Source: JALNYB01 sp963676235 (GTDB lineage Archaea > Thermoplasmatota > Thermoplasmata > Methanomassiliicoccales > Methanomethylophilaceae). Taken from it: DNA of 64,000 nt. The notes under the pieces were generated by a model. That model made no database searches. It was not told where the DNA came from and saw nothing but the letters and a program-made list of their open reading frames with translations. The DNA lies in assembly GCA_963676235.1 (NCBI GenBank), contig OY781044.1:1488001-1552000 (forward strand). The letters are read 5' to 3'. The position numbers and the translations under genes were made by a program. Of this stretch, positions 35,830 through 44,819 are shown piece by piece (the first letter of the stretch is position 1; each line of letters opens with the position of its first letter).

Positions 35830-35848
35830 CGTGTTAATAATTAGCACG
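35830..35848. promoter_or_regulatory. 19-bp palindrome before the second paaK
   Basis: CGTGTTAAT-A-ATTAGCACG: the half-sites match at 8 of 9 positions. It lies just before the Shine-Dalgarno (GGTGA, 35851-35855) and downstream of TATATAT-like sequence near 35800, where a repressor would block initiation. Candidate operator. Confidence 0.4.
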
Positions 35849-35859
35849 ATGGTGAGATA

Positions 35860-37161
35860 ATGGCATTTTGGAATAAAGAAATAGAAACTATGCCCCGTGC
35901 AGAACTTGAGAAGTTGCAATTAAGTCTTCTTAAGAAACAAGTTCGTACGATGTATGATTCGTCCAAATTCATTCATGACAGGATGAAAGCTGCCGGACTC
36001 ACCCCGGATGATATCACGAGCTTTGAAACTTTCAGAAAAATGCCATTCATGAAAAAAAGCGATCTCAGAGATAACTATCCGGATAAGCTCTTTGTGAAAT
36101 CTTATGATGACCTGGTAAGAATCCATGTCTCATCGGGAACTACAGGACGCCCTACTGTAGTAGGATATACGCAGAAAGATATTGATGACTGGTCTGAAAG
36201 TCTCGCTAGAGGAATGGTCTCATTTGGAATGACCAAACACGATATGCTTCAGAACATGCATGGATATGGACTGTTTACCGGGGGACTAGGAGTCCATTAC
36301 GGAGCCGAGAAAATAGGAGCCACTGTGCTACCCATAGGAACAGGCAACACCGCAAGACAGATTCAACTCATGCAGGATCTTCCGGTGACAACGCTTGCAG
36401 GAACGCCTTCATACATGTTTCATATCGCAGACATATGCGACAGCGAAAATATCAATATAAGCAAAGAAACCAAAGTGAAACTTGCCATTGCAGGCGGAGA
36501 ACCTTGGTCAGAGACCATGAGGCAGAAGCTCCAGGCCCGTACAGGCATAAGGGTTCACAACTGCTACGGAGCCAGCGAATACTACGGTCCGATGTTCTTA
36601 GAATGCGACAAACAGTGCGGCATTCATATCTGGGCCGACATGTGCTATATGGAAATACTCGATAAGAACGGGGATCCGTGTGCAGACGGCGAAAAAGGAG
36701 AGATCGTCGTTACGATGCTTCAAAAAGAGGCATTCCCACTTATCAGATACAAGATCGGAGATATCTCTGCATTGGATTGGAGCCCCTGCGAATGCGGAAG
36801 GACGCATCCCCGCCTTATGAGGATCTCAGGCAGAACCGATGATATGCTGATTGTTCGTGGCATCAATGTGTTCCCGTCGCAGATTGAGTCGGTCATCGGA
36901 GAAATGCCATTCCTTAGTCTGTTCTACCATATTACACTGACCAATGTGAATTATATGGACAGCATGATAGTTGAAGTAGAATTGACTGAAGAATCACTCA
37001 CGGATGATATGATAAAACTGCAGAAGATGACCTCGCAACTTTCTACCAGATTGAAAGACGTCCTCAACATAAAAGCAGAAGTGAAGATCGTTCTTCCAGG
37101 AACTCTACAAAGATTTGAAGGAAAATCAAATCACGTCACCGATAATAGAAAATATGATTGA
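35860..37161 (+). CDS. paaK: phenylacetate-CoA ligase (second copy)
   Basis: A 433-residue paralogue of the ligase at 33087, colinear over its whole length. Same motifs: SSGTTGRPTVVGYT, NCYGASEYYGP and GRTDDMLIVRGINVFPSQIE. It has its own SD (GGTGA plus 4 nt) and its own palindromic element upstream, so it may be regulated apart from the first copy and accept a different aryl acid. Confidence 0.92.
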   Translation: MAFWNKEIETMPRAELEKLQLSLLKKQVRTMYDSSKFIHDRMKAAGLTPDDITSFETFRKMPFMKKSDLRDNYPDKLFVKSYDDLVRIHVSSGTTGRPTVVGYTQKDIDDWSESLARGMVSFGMTKHDMLQNMHGYGLFTGGLGVHYGAEKIGATVLPIGTGNTARQIQLMQDLPVTTLAGTPSYMFHIADICDSENINISKETKVKLAIAGGEPWSETMRQKLQARTGIRVHNCYGASEYYGPMFLECDKQCGIHIWADMCYMEILDKNGDPCADGEKGEIVVTMLQKEAFPLIRYKIGDISALDWSPCECGRTHPRLMRISGRTDDMLIVRGINVFPSQIESVIGEMPFLSLFYHITLTNVNYMDSMIVEVELTEESLTDDMIKLQKMTSQLSTRLKDVLNIKAEVKIVLPGTLQRFEGKSNHVTDNRKYD

Positions 37162-37314
37162 CGGGTTCGTATTTTAATTATGAATTCACATTAGAACCAA
37201 CAAACAGGGTACTTTCTAAAGTCGATATGATTTACTATTTCGATATTTAACACGATTCCAAAGTAAAGGAATCAAATGAATTTTTTACATACTATGTTTT
37301 GAAAGTTAATAGAT

Positions 37315-37863
37315 TCATCTAGAATGACATGACCACCGTTCATTGTATCCTGTGAAACAATCCAAACACAGTTTCTTTCCATCTTTTATCCTTATCATAT
37401 CCTCTCTTACGGCTTCTCCGCATTTTTCACATATGATGCTATTAAAAATCCTTGCCTTTTCCGGAACTTCAGTGGTTGTCTTCTTTATCTCGAACGAATC
37501 CTCTTCTGGACCGTTTATAAGTCTGTCTGTTATTGTAGCAGAATCGCAAGCGTTTCTATCAAATGGTTTTACACATATTCTTACACTTTTGCCTGTTCTT
37601 CTGTCATAAAAAGAATAAGCCTGTTTGCCTGTCAGCCTGAGGATCATGTTACCTTTTCCTACAGTGCATCCAGTTATCCATTGTATGGCATCTACTCCAC
37701 ATGCATCATTCTCAGATATACATACGAGTTCCTCATCCTCTGCCCTATCTCCGGATATGCCCATCTCCTTCATGGCAATCTTTGCTGCACGGTATCCCAT
37801 AGCAAGCCCAGGGCACGAGTGTCCATGGAAAGATACACATTCATCCCAAACTTTATCCGACAA
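37315..37863 (-). CDS. fmdE: FmdE family protein with zinc ribbon
   Basis: A 182-residue protein. The FmdE domain opens with FHGHSCPGLAMGYRAA and has the conserved ENDACGVDAIQ segment. A C-terminal zinc ribbon (CEKCGEAV, then CLDCF) is typical. FmdE co-purifies with molybdenum formylmethanofuran dehydrogenase, but members occur widely and bind metals; its role in an organism without the methyl branch is open. TTG start after GGTTGAT. Confidence 0.88.
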   Translation of the reverse strand: MSDKVWDECVSFHGHSCPGLAMGYRAAKIAMKEMGISGDRAEDEELVCISENDACGVDAIQWITGCTVGKGNMILRLTGKQAYSFYDRRTGKSVRICVKPFDRNACDSATITDRLINGPEEDSFEIKKTTTEVPEKARIFNSIICEKCGEAVREDMIRIKDGKKLCLDCFTGYNERWSCHSR

Positions 37864-38008
37864 TATATCAACCGGTTTAGAAACCTACTTAATGATATTT
37901 AAGATTCGCCGATTGATATGATGTGTGAGAAATACTACCAAAAATCTAAATCAGCGATATATCTGTCATAATGTACTCTATCGTTATCAACAAATAAAAA
38001 GTAACAAT

Positions 38009-38104
38009 TTGAATATCACTCAATACGCCAGACCTTCTCCTTCTGATCCGGATTATAAAGGAACGGCTGATATAGATCGTGAAATCATCTATAAATCAAT
38101 TTAA
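38009..38104 (+). CDS. possible 31-residue small protein
   Basis: TTG-started ORF in the 249-bp gap between fmdE and the flavodoxin-like gene. It is polar, with a DPDYKGTADIDREI stretch, and its codons resemble those of neighbouring genes. There is no SD and no family. It may equally be the remnant of a longer gene. Confidence 0.25.
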   Translation: MNITQYARPSPSDPDYKGTADIDREIIYKSI

Positions 38105-38112
38105 ACCGACAT

Positions 38113-38676
38113 TCACATATCGGATAAAATAGAATTAACAAATTCATCGATCTGTTTGCTATATTCACCTGCAACGATCTTATCTTTACTCGCGAATTCT
38201 GCCATTGCAACACCTTTGTATTCAATTGAGTAATATTCACAGAACTGCGTAAATCCACTCATAGATGGCTCTGCAACATCTTTTCCGTCACCCATTGTGA
38301 GAATGACGGCCATTTTTTTCCCTTTCATGTCATTATATGAAAAATCAGTAGATTCACAGAGACAATGCAGACGATTCATGAATGCCAATGTACAAGGTGT
38401 AAACTGCCACATGTATATCGGTGTAGCAAGTATGACAAGATCGGAATCTAAGAACATCTGATAGAGCGACTGCATGTCATCCATTATCATGCAATGCGAT
38501 GGAAGTCTCTTCTTCTGACATGCACCACAATGAGAACAGCCCTTGATGTCACCTGTGTAAAGCATTATCTCTTCGGTCTTAATGCCTTTCTCAACAAGTT
38601 TCTTAGAGATGGCGTTTGTGAATTCAGATGTGTTTCCCTGTTTTCTCGGTGAACCGTTAAAGATTGTGACCTTCAT
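38113..38676 (-). CDS. flavodoxin-family NAD(P)H reductase-like protein
   Basis: A 187-residue flavoprotein of the NADPH-dependent FMN reductase fold. FNGSPRKQGNTSEF binds FMN phosphate and ATPIYMWQFT lines the flavin. The loop GCSHCGACQKKRLPSHC has four Cys but longer spacing than Isf, so a [4Fe-4S] cluster is possible. Likely electron carrier or quinone/nitro reductase. Single gene. Confidence 0.87.
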   Translation of the reverse strand: MKVTIFNGSPRKQGNTSEFTNAISKKLVEKGIKTEEIMLYTGDIKGCSHCGACQKKRLPSHCMIMDDMQSLYQMFLDSDLVILATPIYMWQFTPCTLAFMNRLHCLCESTDFSYNDMKGKKMAVILTMGDGKDVAEPSMSGFTQFCEYYSIEYKGVAMAEFASKDKIVAGEYSKQIDEFVNSILSDM

Positions 38677-38819
38677 ATTATTAGAACGATCTTTCGTTAT
38701 TAATTATTGTGCATTTTCGGATAATTATGCACTGTCGACCGCTGATTCAATACGTCTAAAAATTACGCAATAATCTTTCAAAATTAGGTATATAAATGAA
38801 AAATGTTCATATTGATGAT

Positions 38820-38841
38820 GGCCCGGGTAAAAACCCGAGCC
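38820..38841 (-). terminator. hairpin terminator after the AdoMetDC-like gene
   Basis: GGCTCGGGT and ACCCGGGCC (minus strand) form a 9-bp stem with a TTTT loop, 14 nt after the stop. One pair is G-U in minus-strand RNA but would be a C/A mismatch in plus-strand RNA, which supports the minus-strand role. Confidence 0.6.
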
Positions 38842-38854
38842 TGAAAAATTTTAT

Positions 38855-39295
38855 TTAGATATTCCTGAAGCTGATGGAATATTCCATCTTCTTTGCGCCG
38901 AAGTAATCCTGAACGAATTTTGCTGTTTTCTGCGGCGGGAACTGTTTGCATGAGAAAACATCGATGAAACATCTATCTGTATCCTCTGCAAAATGACCTG
39001 ATATTTGTGATGTCTCGATAAGCTGAAGAAGTGAATATCCCTGAACTTTTGGCGCATCACCGAAGAATACGACTATTGGCTCACCGTATCTCTTCATGTC
39101 TATATATTTTGCAAGATCTATAGCAAACTGAGTAATGTGCTCTTTAGATGAAATCTTTGCGTGGTCGCATTCTCCCAGATCTATGCAGACTGCTAAACCC
39201 CATTGTTTTTCATCGTTGTATTTTTTCATTACGGCTTCATCAGAGATGAGCGCGCCCGTGTAAGGACTCATTGTGTACATTGACATCACCTTCAA
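38855..39295 (-). CDS. S-adenosylmethionine decarboxylase-like protein
   Basis: A 146-residue protein resembling the SpeD (AdoMetDC) fold. The C-terminal stretch IETSQISGHF, then CFIDVFSC, aligns with the SpeD segment around the pyruvoyl-forming Ser (ES-H-x-S ... DVFTC). The Ser is kept (TS), but the preceding Glu is displaced by one and the HTWPE motif is absent. Polyamine synthesis is thus uncertain; a related AdoMetDC-like group with ETS...SGHF may have another role. Divergent from the DUF362 gene. Confidence 0.65.
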   Translation of the reverse strand: MKVMSMYTMSPYTGALISDEAVMKKYNDEKQWGLAVCIDLGECDHAKISSKEHITQFAIDLAKYIDMKRYGEPIVVFFGDAPKVQGYSLLQLIETSQISGHFAEDTDRCFIDVFSCKQFPPQKTAKFVQDYFGAKKMEYSISFRNI

Positions 39296-39508
39296 GGATT
39301 ATCCTTGTTGATGACTCTAAAAACATTGCAGTATTTGAAAGATTCCCTTATAAAGATTTTAATTTATCCGACACGAGACAAGTACGCATATAAAGTGTCG
39401 AAAAATGATTATTTAGAGCTATTGATTGTACTTCGGAATGTTTTGTCTTTAAATTATATTTTAGGTTTTTTTTTATATCAAAATCTTAGTACAGATAATG
39501 CTGATAAT

Positions 39509-40624
39509 ATGGCCGACTCAAAAGTTTACTTCACAGACATGCACACAACATTGAATGACAGTCTTTTGAACAAACTCAAAAGAGTCATCGTAGCGGCAGG
39601 CATAACAGATATCGATATGGAAAAAAAATTCGTCGCTATCAAGATGCATTTTGGAGAATACGGAAACCTTGCATTTCTCAGACCCAACTATGCAAAGGTC
39701 GTCGCAGATATTGTAACGGAACAGGGTGGAATACCATTCCTGACAGACTGCAGCACCCTATATGTTGGAAAAAGGAAAAATGCTGTCGAACATCTCGATA
39801 CCGCCAACCTGAATGGATTCAATCCCATGACTGCAGGCTGTCAGATCATTATGGGTGACGGACTCAAAGGCACCGACGATGTGGAACTTCCTGTAGAAAA
39901 CGGAGAATATATCAAAACAGCAAAGATCGGACGTACTATAGCAGATGCCGATATAATTATCACATTGAATCATTTCAAATGCCATGAACTTACAGGATTC
40001 GGAGGAGCTTTGAAGAACCTCGGGATGGGTTGTGCCTCGCGCAGAGGAAAGATGGAACTTCATACTTCCGGAAAACCCACCATCAACACTGAAAACTGCA
40101 GAGGATGCATGAAATGCACTACTGTCTGCGCACAAAATGCTATCACGATTACTTCCAAAAAAGCAAAAATGGATCTTAATACATGTGTAGGATGTGGAAG
40201 ATGCATCGGAGTATGTCCTTTTGATGCGATAACGGCACAATTCGATGAAACCATGAACATAATAAACTACAAGATTGTAGAATATTCTAAAGCTATCATA
40301 TCAGGAAAACCTAACTTTCATATATCGATAATGGCCGATATCTCACCTTATTGCGATTGTCATGCAGAAAACGATCTGCAAATTATACCGAATGTAGGTA
40401 TGCTTGCATCCAAAGACCCTGTCGCATTGGACAAGGCATGCGTTGATATTGCACAAAAACAGCCAATGATAGAAGGTAGCAGACTGTATAATAACTGCAA
40501 CGGAAAGAAACCTGACGATATCTTCAGATGTACGAATCCAGGAACAGATTGCAATGCCACGTTTGAACACGCAGAAAGAATGAAAATGGGTAACGGAAAA
40601 TATGAACTCATAGAGGTAGCTTGA
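39509..40624 (+). CDS. DUF362 protein with two [4Fe-4S] ferredoxin motifs
   Basis: About 371 residues. The DUF362 domain (about 1-180) contains the IKMHFGEYGN and NHFKCHELTGFGGALKNLGMG segments. Two ferredoxin motifs follow, CRGCMKCTTVC and CVGCGRCIGVC, then a second DUF362 part. Cytoplasmic redox protein of unknown reaction. I start at ATG 39509 (MADSKVYF), where family similarity begins. An upstream in-frame ATG (39305) would add 68 AT-rich, non-conserved codons crossing a TATA-like element (about 39449-39462). Confidence 0.9.
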   Translation: MADSKVYFTDMHTTLNDSLLNKLKRVIVAAGITDIDMEKKFVAIKMHFGEYGNLAFLRPNYAKVVADIVTEQGGIPFLTDCSTLYVGKRKNAVEHLDTANLNGFNPMTAGCQIIMGDGLKGTDDVELPVENGEYIKTAKIGRTIADADIIITLNHFKCHELTGFGGALKNLGMGCASRRGKMELHTSGKPTINTENCRGCMKCTTVCAQNAITITSKKAKMDLNTCVGCGRCIGVCPFDAITAQFDETMNIINYKIVEYSKAIISGKPNFHISIMADISPYCDCHAENDLQIIPNVGMLASKDPVALDKACVDIAQKQPMIEGSRLYNNCNGKKPDDIFRCTNPGTDCNATFEHAERMKMGNGKYELIEVA

Positions 40625-40920
40625 TGATATCAGGATTGTTCGAGATAATGATGCTACTATGTTTCGCAGCAGCCTGGCCTCTTTCGATATGCAGATCGCT
40701 GGTATCCAAAACATCTAAAGGAAAAAGTTTAACTTTCCTGATAATCCTCATAATAGGGTATATAATGGGAATACTCAATAAATTCGCATCTAACGATGTC
40801 AATTATGTATTGATATTCTACATAATAAATATCATGCTGGTTAGCACAGACACAGTTCTGTGGTTCAGAAACAACCACCTTGATAAAAAAAGAGATGCAA
40901 AAAAGATGCAACTTGAATAA
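40624..40920 (+). CDS. small three-helix membrane protein (PQ-loop-like)
   Basis: A 98-residue protein with three membrane segments (about 5-22, 35-52, 62-82) and a basic tail. The first helix ending WPLSICRSLVSKTSKGKS and the overall size resemble single-repeat PQ-loop (SemiSWEET-like) proteins, although Pro-Gln itself is not seen. The ATG overlaps the DUF362 stop (TGATG), so it is coupled to that redox gene. Function unknown. Confidence 0.75.
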   Translation: MISGLFEIMMLLCFAAAWPLSICRSLVSKTSKGKSLTFLIILIIGYIMGILNKFASNDVNYVLIFYIINIMLVSTDTVLWFRNNHLDKKRDAKKMQLE

Positions 40921-40941
40921 TATTGCATGTAGGTAACTCTG

Positions 40942-41439
40942 ATGGAAATAACTAGTACAGGAATAAACAACGGCAGAATAGCGGATCGTTTCGGATCAAA
41001 AGGAACTCAGTTCACACCCAATGGCATACCGAGCTATTCCATACCCTTCCATATTTTCAAATCACCGATAAAAACCATCTCGTTCGCCGTTGTGTTCGAT
41101 GACGATGATTCTATTCAGGCTTGCGGATTCACTTGGATTCACTGGACGATCTGCAACCTCAGGAAACCAGAACTCAAAGAGAATGACAGCATAAACGGTA
41201 AAGGATTTATCCAGGGAGTCAACACATGGCATGTAGGATCGGATCTTTCTATCGAAGAGTCGACCGGATACGGCGGATGCGATCCTCCGGACGACAAACA
41301 CACATACAGATTGAAAGTGTTTGCGTTAGACACTATGCTAGATCTGGAAAAAGGATTCACAATTGAAGAATTGATGCAGGCAATGAACGATCACGTCATT
41401 ACCACCGCCCAGATAACCGGCACCTACGAACCTAAGTGA
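40942..41439 (+). CDS. YbhB/YbcL family PEBP-like protein
   Basis: A 165-residue phosphatidylethanolamine-binding-protein fold. Ligand-site motifs are ACGFTWIHWTICNL (DPDAP/HW region) and the GYGGCDPPDDKHTYRLKVFAL stretch. No signal peptide, so cytoplasmic. The physiological ligand of archaeal members is unknown. It follows the small membrane gene by about 20 nt and precedes an MFS gene by 4 nt. Confidence 0.9.
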   Translation: MEITSTGINNGRIADRFGSKGTQFTPNGIPSYSIPFHIFKSPIKTISFAVVFDDDDSIQACGFTWIHWTICNLRKPELKENDSINGKGFIQGVNTWHVGSDLSIEESTGYGGCDPPDDKHTYRLKVFALDTMLDLEKGFTIEELMQAMNDHVITTAQITGTYEPK

Positions 41440-41443
41440 TAAA

Positions 41444-42733
41444 ATGGAATTCTCAGAAAATGCAAAGAAAAAGGTCTATACTTACAGATGGGGAATATTC
41501 GCAATACTTGTAACTGCTTACTTCTTTGTGTACTTCCAGAGAATGGCGGTCGGAATCGTTGGTGAAGATATTGTAGAAGATGTCGGCGGTTCTATTGGAA
41601 TACTCAGCGCCGTATACTTCTGGACGTATACTGCGATGCAAATACCTAGCGGACTGCTGGCTGATCATCTTGGTCCACAGAAGGCATCGTTCATATTCCT
41701 GCTGTTGGCAACCTTGGGATCATTCATAACATTCATCGGAACAGAATTCTGGATGATAGTTCTAGGAAAGATCCTTATCGCGGCGGGAATGGCCGTTGTC
41801 TACATACCATTGATGAAGATCATTTCTGTTTGGTTCAAAAAAACCGATTTTCCACAGCTTACCGGAATAGTGATCGCTGTAGGAAACGTCGGTGCTATTG
41901 CAGCTTCAGCACCTCTTGAATTACTATCAAATGCCATAGGATGGAGAGAAGTGTTCTTCGTATTGGGCTTGGTCACATTCACACTAGCAATCTTATGTCT
42001 TATCATTGTCAGGGACCATCCTCACAAGAAGGGTCTTCCTAGCATAGAGGAGATAGAGAAAGCAGAGAAAGGAACCCCCATCGATGATAAGACCGATGCA
42101 AAACTCCCGATGCTCACAGGACTAAAAATGGTCGCAACAAGCGGAAGGAAATTCTGGACCCTCGCACTTGCATATTTCCTCGTATATGGCAGTATAATGG
42201 TTTTCCAGGGAACATGGGCAAAAACCTATTTCAATCACACATACGATTTTGCATTTAGCGTAGTATGGTTCATAACTATGATCGGTATCGGAAAAATCCT
42301 AAGTTCGATCATAATAGGAATATTGAACGGACGTGGCATAATCAGATCCAAACGCAGAGCTATGTCGATAGGAACTCTACTGTTTGCATGTATCTGGGGA
42401 ATAATTTGGATATTTGCTGGAGAAATGAATAATTATTGGTTCTGGATGATAATATGCTTCCTATTCGGATTCTTCGGAGGATTCATGACACTTTCATTTA
42501 CTCAAGTGAAAGAATGGTTTCCCACAGCGATATCGGGAACCACTGTATCTGCCATGAATCTGTTCTTGTTCTTGGGTGCATCGATATGCACCACAATCAC
42601 GGGCATCATTATCGGAACTACTTATTCGATCGAGAACTTTACTCTTGTGTGGGTCTTGATGTTTGCCCTCTCCATTCTTGCACTCATATTGGTGTTATTA
42701 TCTGTCGAAAAGTCTAGTGAAAGTAACGCTTGA
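41444..42733 (+). CDS. major facilitator superfamily transporter
   Basis: A 429-residue protein with about twelve membrane helices in two halves and a charged central loop (about 200-225). The MFS signature in loop 2-3 is GLLADHLGPQKA. It is related to the organic-anion/sugar-phosphate antiporter group. The substrate is unknown. Ends the run DUF362, small membrane protein, PEBP, MFS. Confidence 0.9.
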   Translation: MEFSENAKKKVYTYRWGIFAILVTAYFFVYFQRMAVGIVGEDIVEDVGGSIGILSAVYFWTYTAMQIPSGLLADHLGPQKASFIFLLLATLGSFITFIGTEFWMIVLGKILIAAGMAVVYIPLMKIISVWFKKTDFPQLTGIVIAVGNVGAIAASAPLELLSNAIGWREVFFVLGLVTFTLAILCLIIVRDHPHKKGLPSIEEIEKAEKGTPIDDKTDAKLPMLTGLKMVATSGRKFWTLALAYFLVYGSIMVFQGTWAKTYFNHTYDFAFSVVWFITMIGIGKILSSIIIGILNGRGIIRSKRRAMSIGTLLFACIWGIIWIFAGEMNNYWFWMIICFLFGFFGGFMTLSFTQVKEWFPTAISGTTVSAMNLFLFLGASICTTITGIIIGTTYSIENFTLVWVLMFALSILALILVLLSVEKSSESNA

Positions 42734-42785
42734 AGAATAAAAATAAGCGTAAACTATTATAACATCGGGCCGTTAGGGAATAGGG

Positions 42786-44594
42786 ATGGCAGTTCCTGAA
42801 GGACTCTTTTCCAAAGCAGAAGCTGGAGACCTAATATCTTGTTTCAGATTGGGGCAAGCATATGCTATGGGCAAGGATGTGACGACCGATGAGGCCGAAG
42901 CATTCAAATGGTATATGAAAGCCGCATCTTTGGGACACACAATATCTGAATATATTGTCGGCAAATGTTTTGAAGACGGAATATCTGTACCGAAAAATCA
43001 GCACGAAGCCATTATCTGGTATTCTAAAGCGGCATTGAAAGGAAATTTAGATGCAACGAATGCGATAAATAACATCTTCAAGGACAGCGAAGTCCCAAAA
43101 GATAAGAAGATTTTTACATACTATTCGAAAAAAGCCGAAGAAGGTTGCCCAAGTTCAATGTACATGCTTGGGATCTTCTATAATCTCGGCATCGGAACAG
43201 ATTTTGATGCTGACAAAGCATACGAAATGTTCTCGAAATCCGCAAAACTAGGAAACATCGATGCAGAATGCCAAAAAGCCATATGCACCATCAGAGGCAC
43301 CGGAACAGAGAGGAATAAAGATCTTGGAGCATCTATGCTCAGAGAAGTTGCAGGAAAGGGTTCAATAAGAGCAAAATGCGAACTGGCCAGATGCTATGAA
43401 CACGGCATCGGTGTCATCAGAGATCCTAAAGAGGCATTCAAGATATACAATGAAATGACCGATGCAGGCATACCGGTTGGACAATACCACTTAGGCAGAT
43501 GCTATATGGACGGCATCGAAGTAGAAAAAGACCCTATATTTGCAAACAGCTGGTATACTGTCGCATCCGCAGAATGCGTCGAAGGAGAATACGGGCTCGC
43601 AAGATGCTACATGGGCGGAGTGGGTGTCGACAGAGATAAAGCCAGGGGTATCCAGCTCCTTGAAGCTGCATCCAACAAAGGTCAGACCGATGCAATGATC
43701 ATGCTCGGCCAATTATATTCCAAAGGAACACAGGTTCATAAAAACGATGCGACCTCAGCAGGATGGTTCATAAAGGCTGCAGACCTCGGAGAACCATATG
43801 CAGAATTAGTTACTGGTGAGAATTATTCTCGCGGTATCGGTGTCAAAGCAAACCCGAAGAAAGCCATGTATTACTATGAAAGATCAGCACAGCATGGAAA
43901 TACTGTAGCATGTCACATGCTAGGAAGCGCATACCTTTCAGCTAACGGTATTGACCGTGATGAGGCTAAAGGATTCAAATGGTGCAGCAGATCGGCAGCA
44001 GATGGCTACATGAAGTCACAATTCATCATAGCAGAATGCTATGCGAAGGGAAAAGGTGTCAGAAAGGACCTTACCAAAGCATTCGAACTCCATTCTTTAC
44101 TTGCAGAGAAAGGATACCTCAAATCACAATGTTTCGTCGGAGAATGTTATCTGGAAGGCCAGGGAACAGACCGTAACGATAAAAAAGCATTTGAATACTT
44201 CCAAAAAGCCGCTGAACAAGGAAACGTGATCAGCCAATACTACATGGGATACTGCTACGGAAACGGCATCGGCGTGAAAGCAGATGAAAAAAAAGCCGTC
44301 ATTTGGTATACCAGAGCGGCTGAACAGGGACATACAAGGTCCAAAGAGATCATTGAGAACTTCACAGGCAATAAAGTTGTCATGAAAGGAGAATGCTCTC
44401 CGTTCGAATCGTATCTCTTCTCAGCTCAAAACGGAGACCCTGATGCTATGTTCATAGTAGCAAGATACTTCGAAGACGGCATCGGAACAGAGAAGAATCC
44501 GATCGAAGCCAAAAGATGGTATAACAAAGCCGCATCCTTAGGTAATTTTGGCGCGAAAAAAGCCCTTCTGCGTTTTAGAAACACCAGAGTTTGA
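42786..44594 (+). CDS. SEL1-repeat protein
   Basis: A 602-residue protein built almost wholly of about 15 SEL1-like repeats of 36 residues (A...YxxGxGVxxDxxKAxxWYxKAAxxG). They form an alpha-alpha solenoid for protein-protein contacts. No signal peptide or membrane segment is seen, so it is probably cytoplasmic. Many SEL1 proteins are signalling or assembly scaffolds. Preceded by a 50-bp gap after the MFS gene. Confidence 0.93.
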   Translation: MAVPEGLFSKAEAGDLISCFRLGQAYAMGKDVTTDEAEAFKWYMKAASLGHTISEYIVGKCFEDGISVPKNQHEAIIWYSKAALKGNLDATNAINNIFKDSEVPKDKKIFTYYSKKAEEGCPSSMYMLGIFYNLGIGTDFDADKAYEMFSKSAKLGNIDAECQKAICTIRGTGTERNKDLGASMLREVAGKGSIRAKCELARCYEHGIGVIRDPKEAFKIYNEMTDAGIPVGQYHLGRCYMDGIEVEKDPIFANSWYTVASAECVEGEYGLARCYMGGVGVDRDKARGIQLLEAASNKGQTDAMIMLGQLYSKGTQVHKNDATSAGWFIKAADLGEPYAELVTGENYSRGIGVKANPKKAMYYYERSAQHGNTVACHMLGSAYLSANGIDRDEAKGFKWCSRSAADGYMKSQFIIAECYAKGKGVRKDLTKAFELHSLLAEKGYLKSQCFVGECYLEGQGTDRNDKKAFEYFQKAAEQGNVISQYYMGYCYGNGIGVKADEKKAVIWYTRAAEQGHTRSKEIIENFTGNKVVMKGECSPFESYLFSAQNGDPDAMFIVARYFEDGIGTEKNPIEAKRWYNKAASLGNFGAKKALLRFRNTRV

Positions 44595-44632
44595 TCTTAC
44601 TCGTGGTTTAAAAAAGATCAAAATTAATTAGT

Positions 44633-44743
44633 TTATTTCCATAACAATACAACAGCGACCAAAGCGACCACTACGATGAATGCAATAGCTGGGAAAGCAT
44701 TCGTCCAGTCGCGATGTGCTGGTTTTTTAGTAATATCATCCAT
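44633..44743 (-). CDS. 36-residue single-span membrane protein
   Basis: A small ORF in the 225-bp gap after the SEL1 gene. It starts MDDITKKPAHRDW, and one hydrophobic helix (about 17-34, AIAFIVVVALVAVVLL) follows. A minus-strand TATA-like TTTATATCC lies about 27 nt upstream of the ATG, as expected for a leaderless gene. Codon use is normal. Convergent with the SEL1 gene. No family recognised. Confidence 0.6.
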   Translation of the reverse strand: MDDITKKPAHRDWTNAFPAIAFIVVVALVAVVLLWK

Positions 44744-44819
44744 AAACCCGTATAAGAAAAATAAGGATATAAACTATACAGTCTAAAATGCCTAATATTC
44801 AGTTATCATTTCTCACAGT

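Noticed and set aside
38820..38841. GC-rich stem as part of an RNA gene
   Set aside because: A simple 9-bp stem with a 4-nt loop after a gene end; no further conserved structure.
39305..39508. 68-codon N-terminal extension of the DUF362 gene
   Set aside because: AT-rich, non-conserved and spanning a TATA-like element; family similarity starts at ATG 39509.
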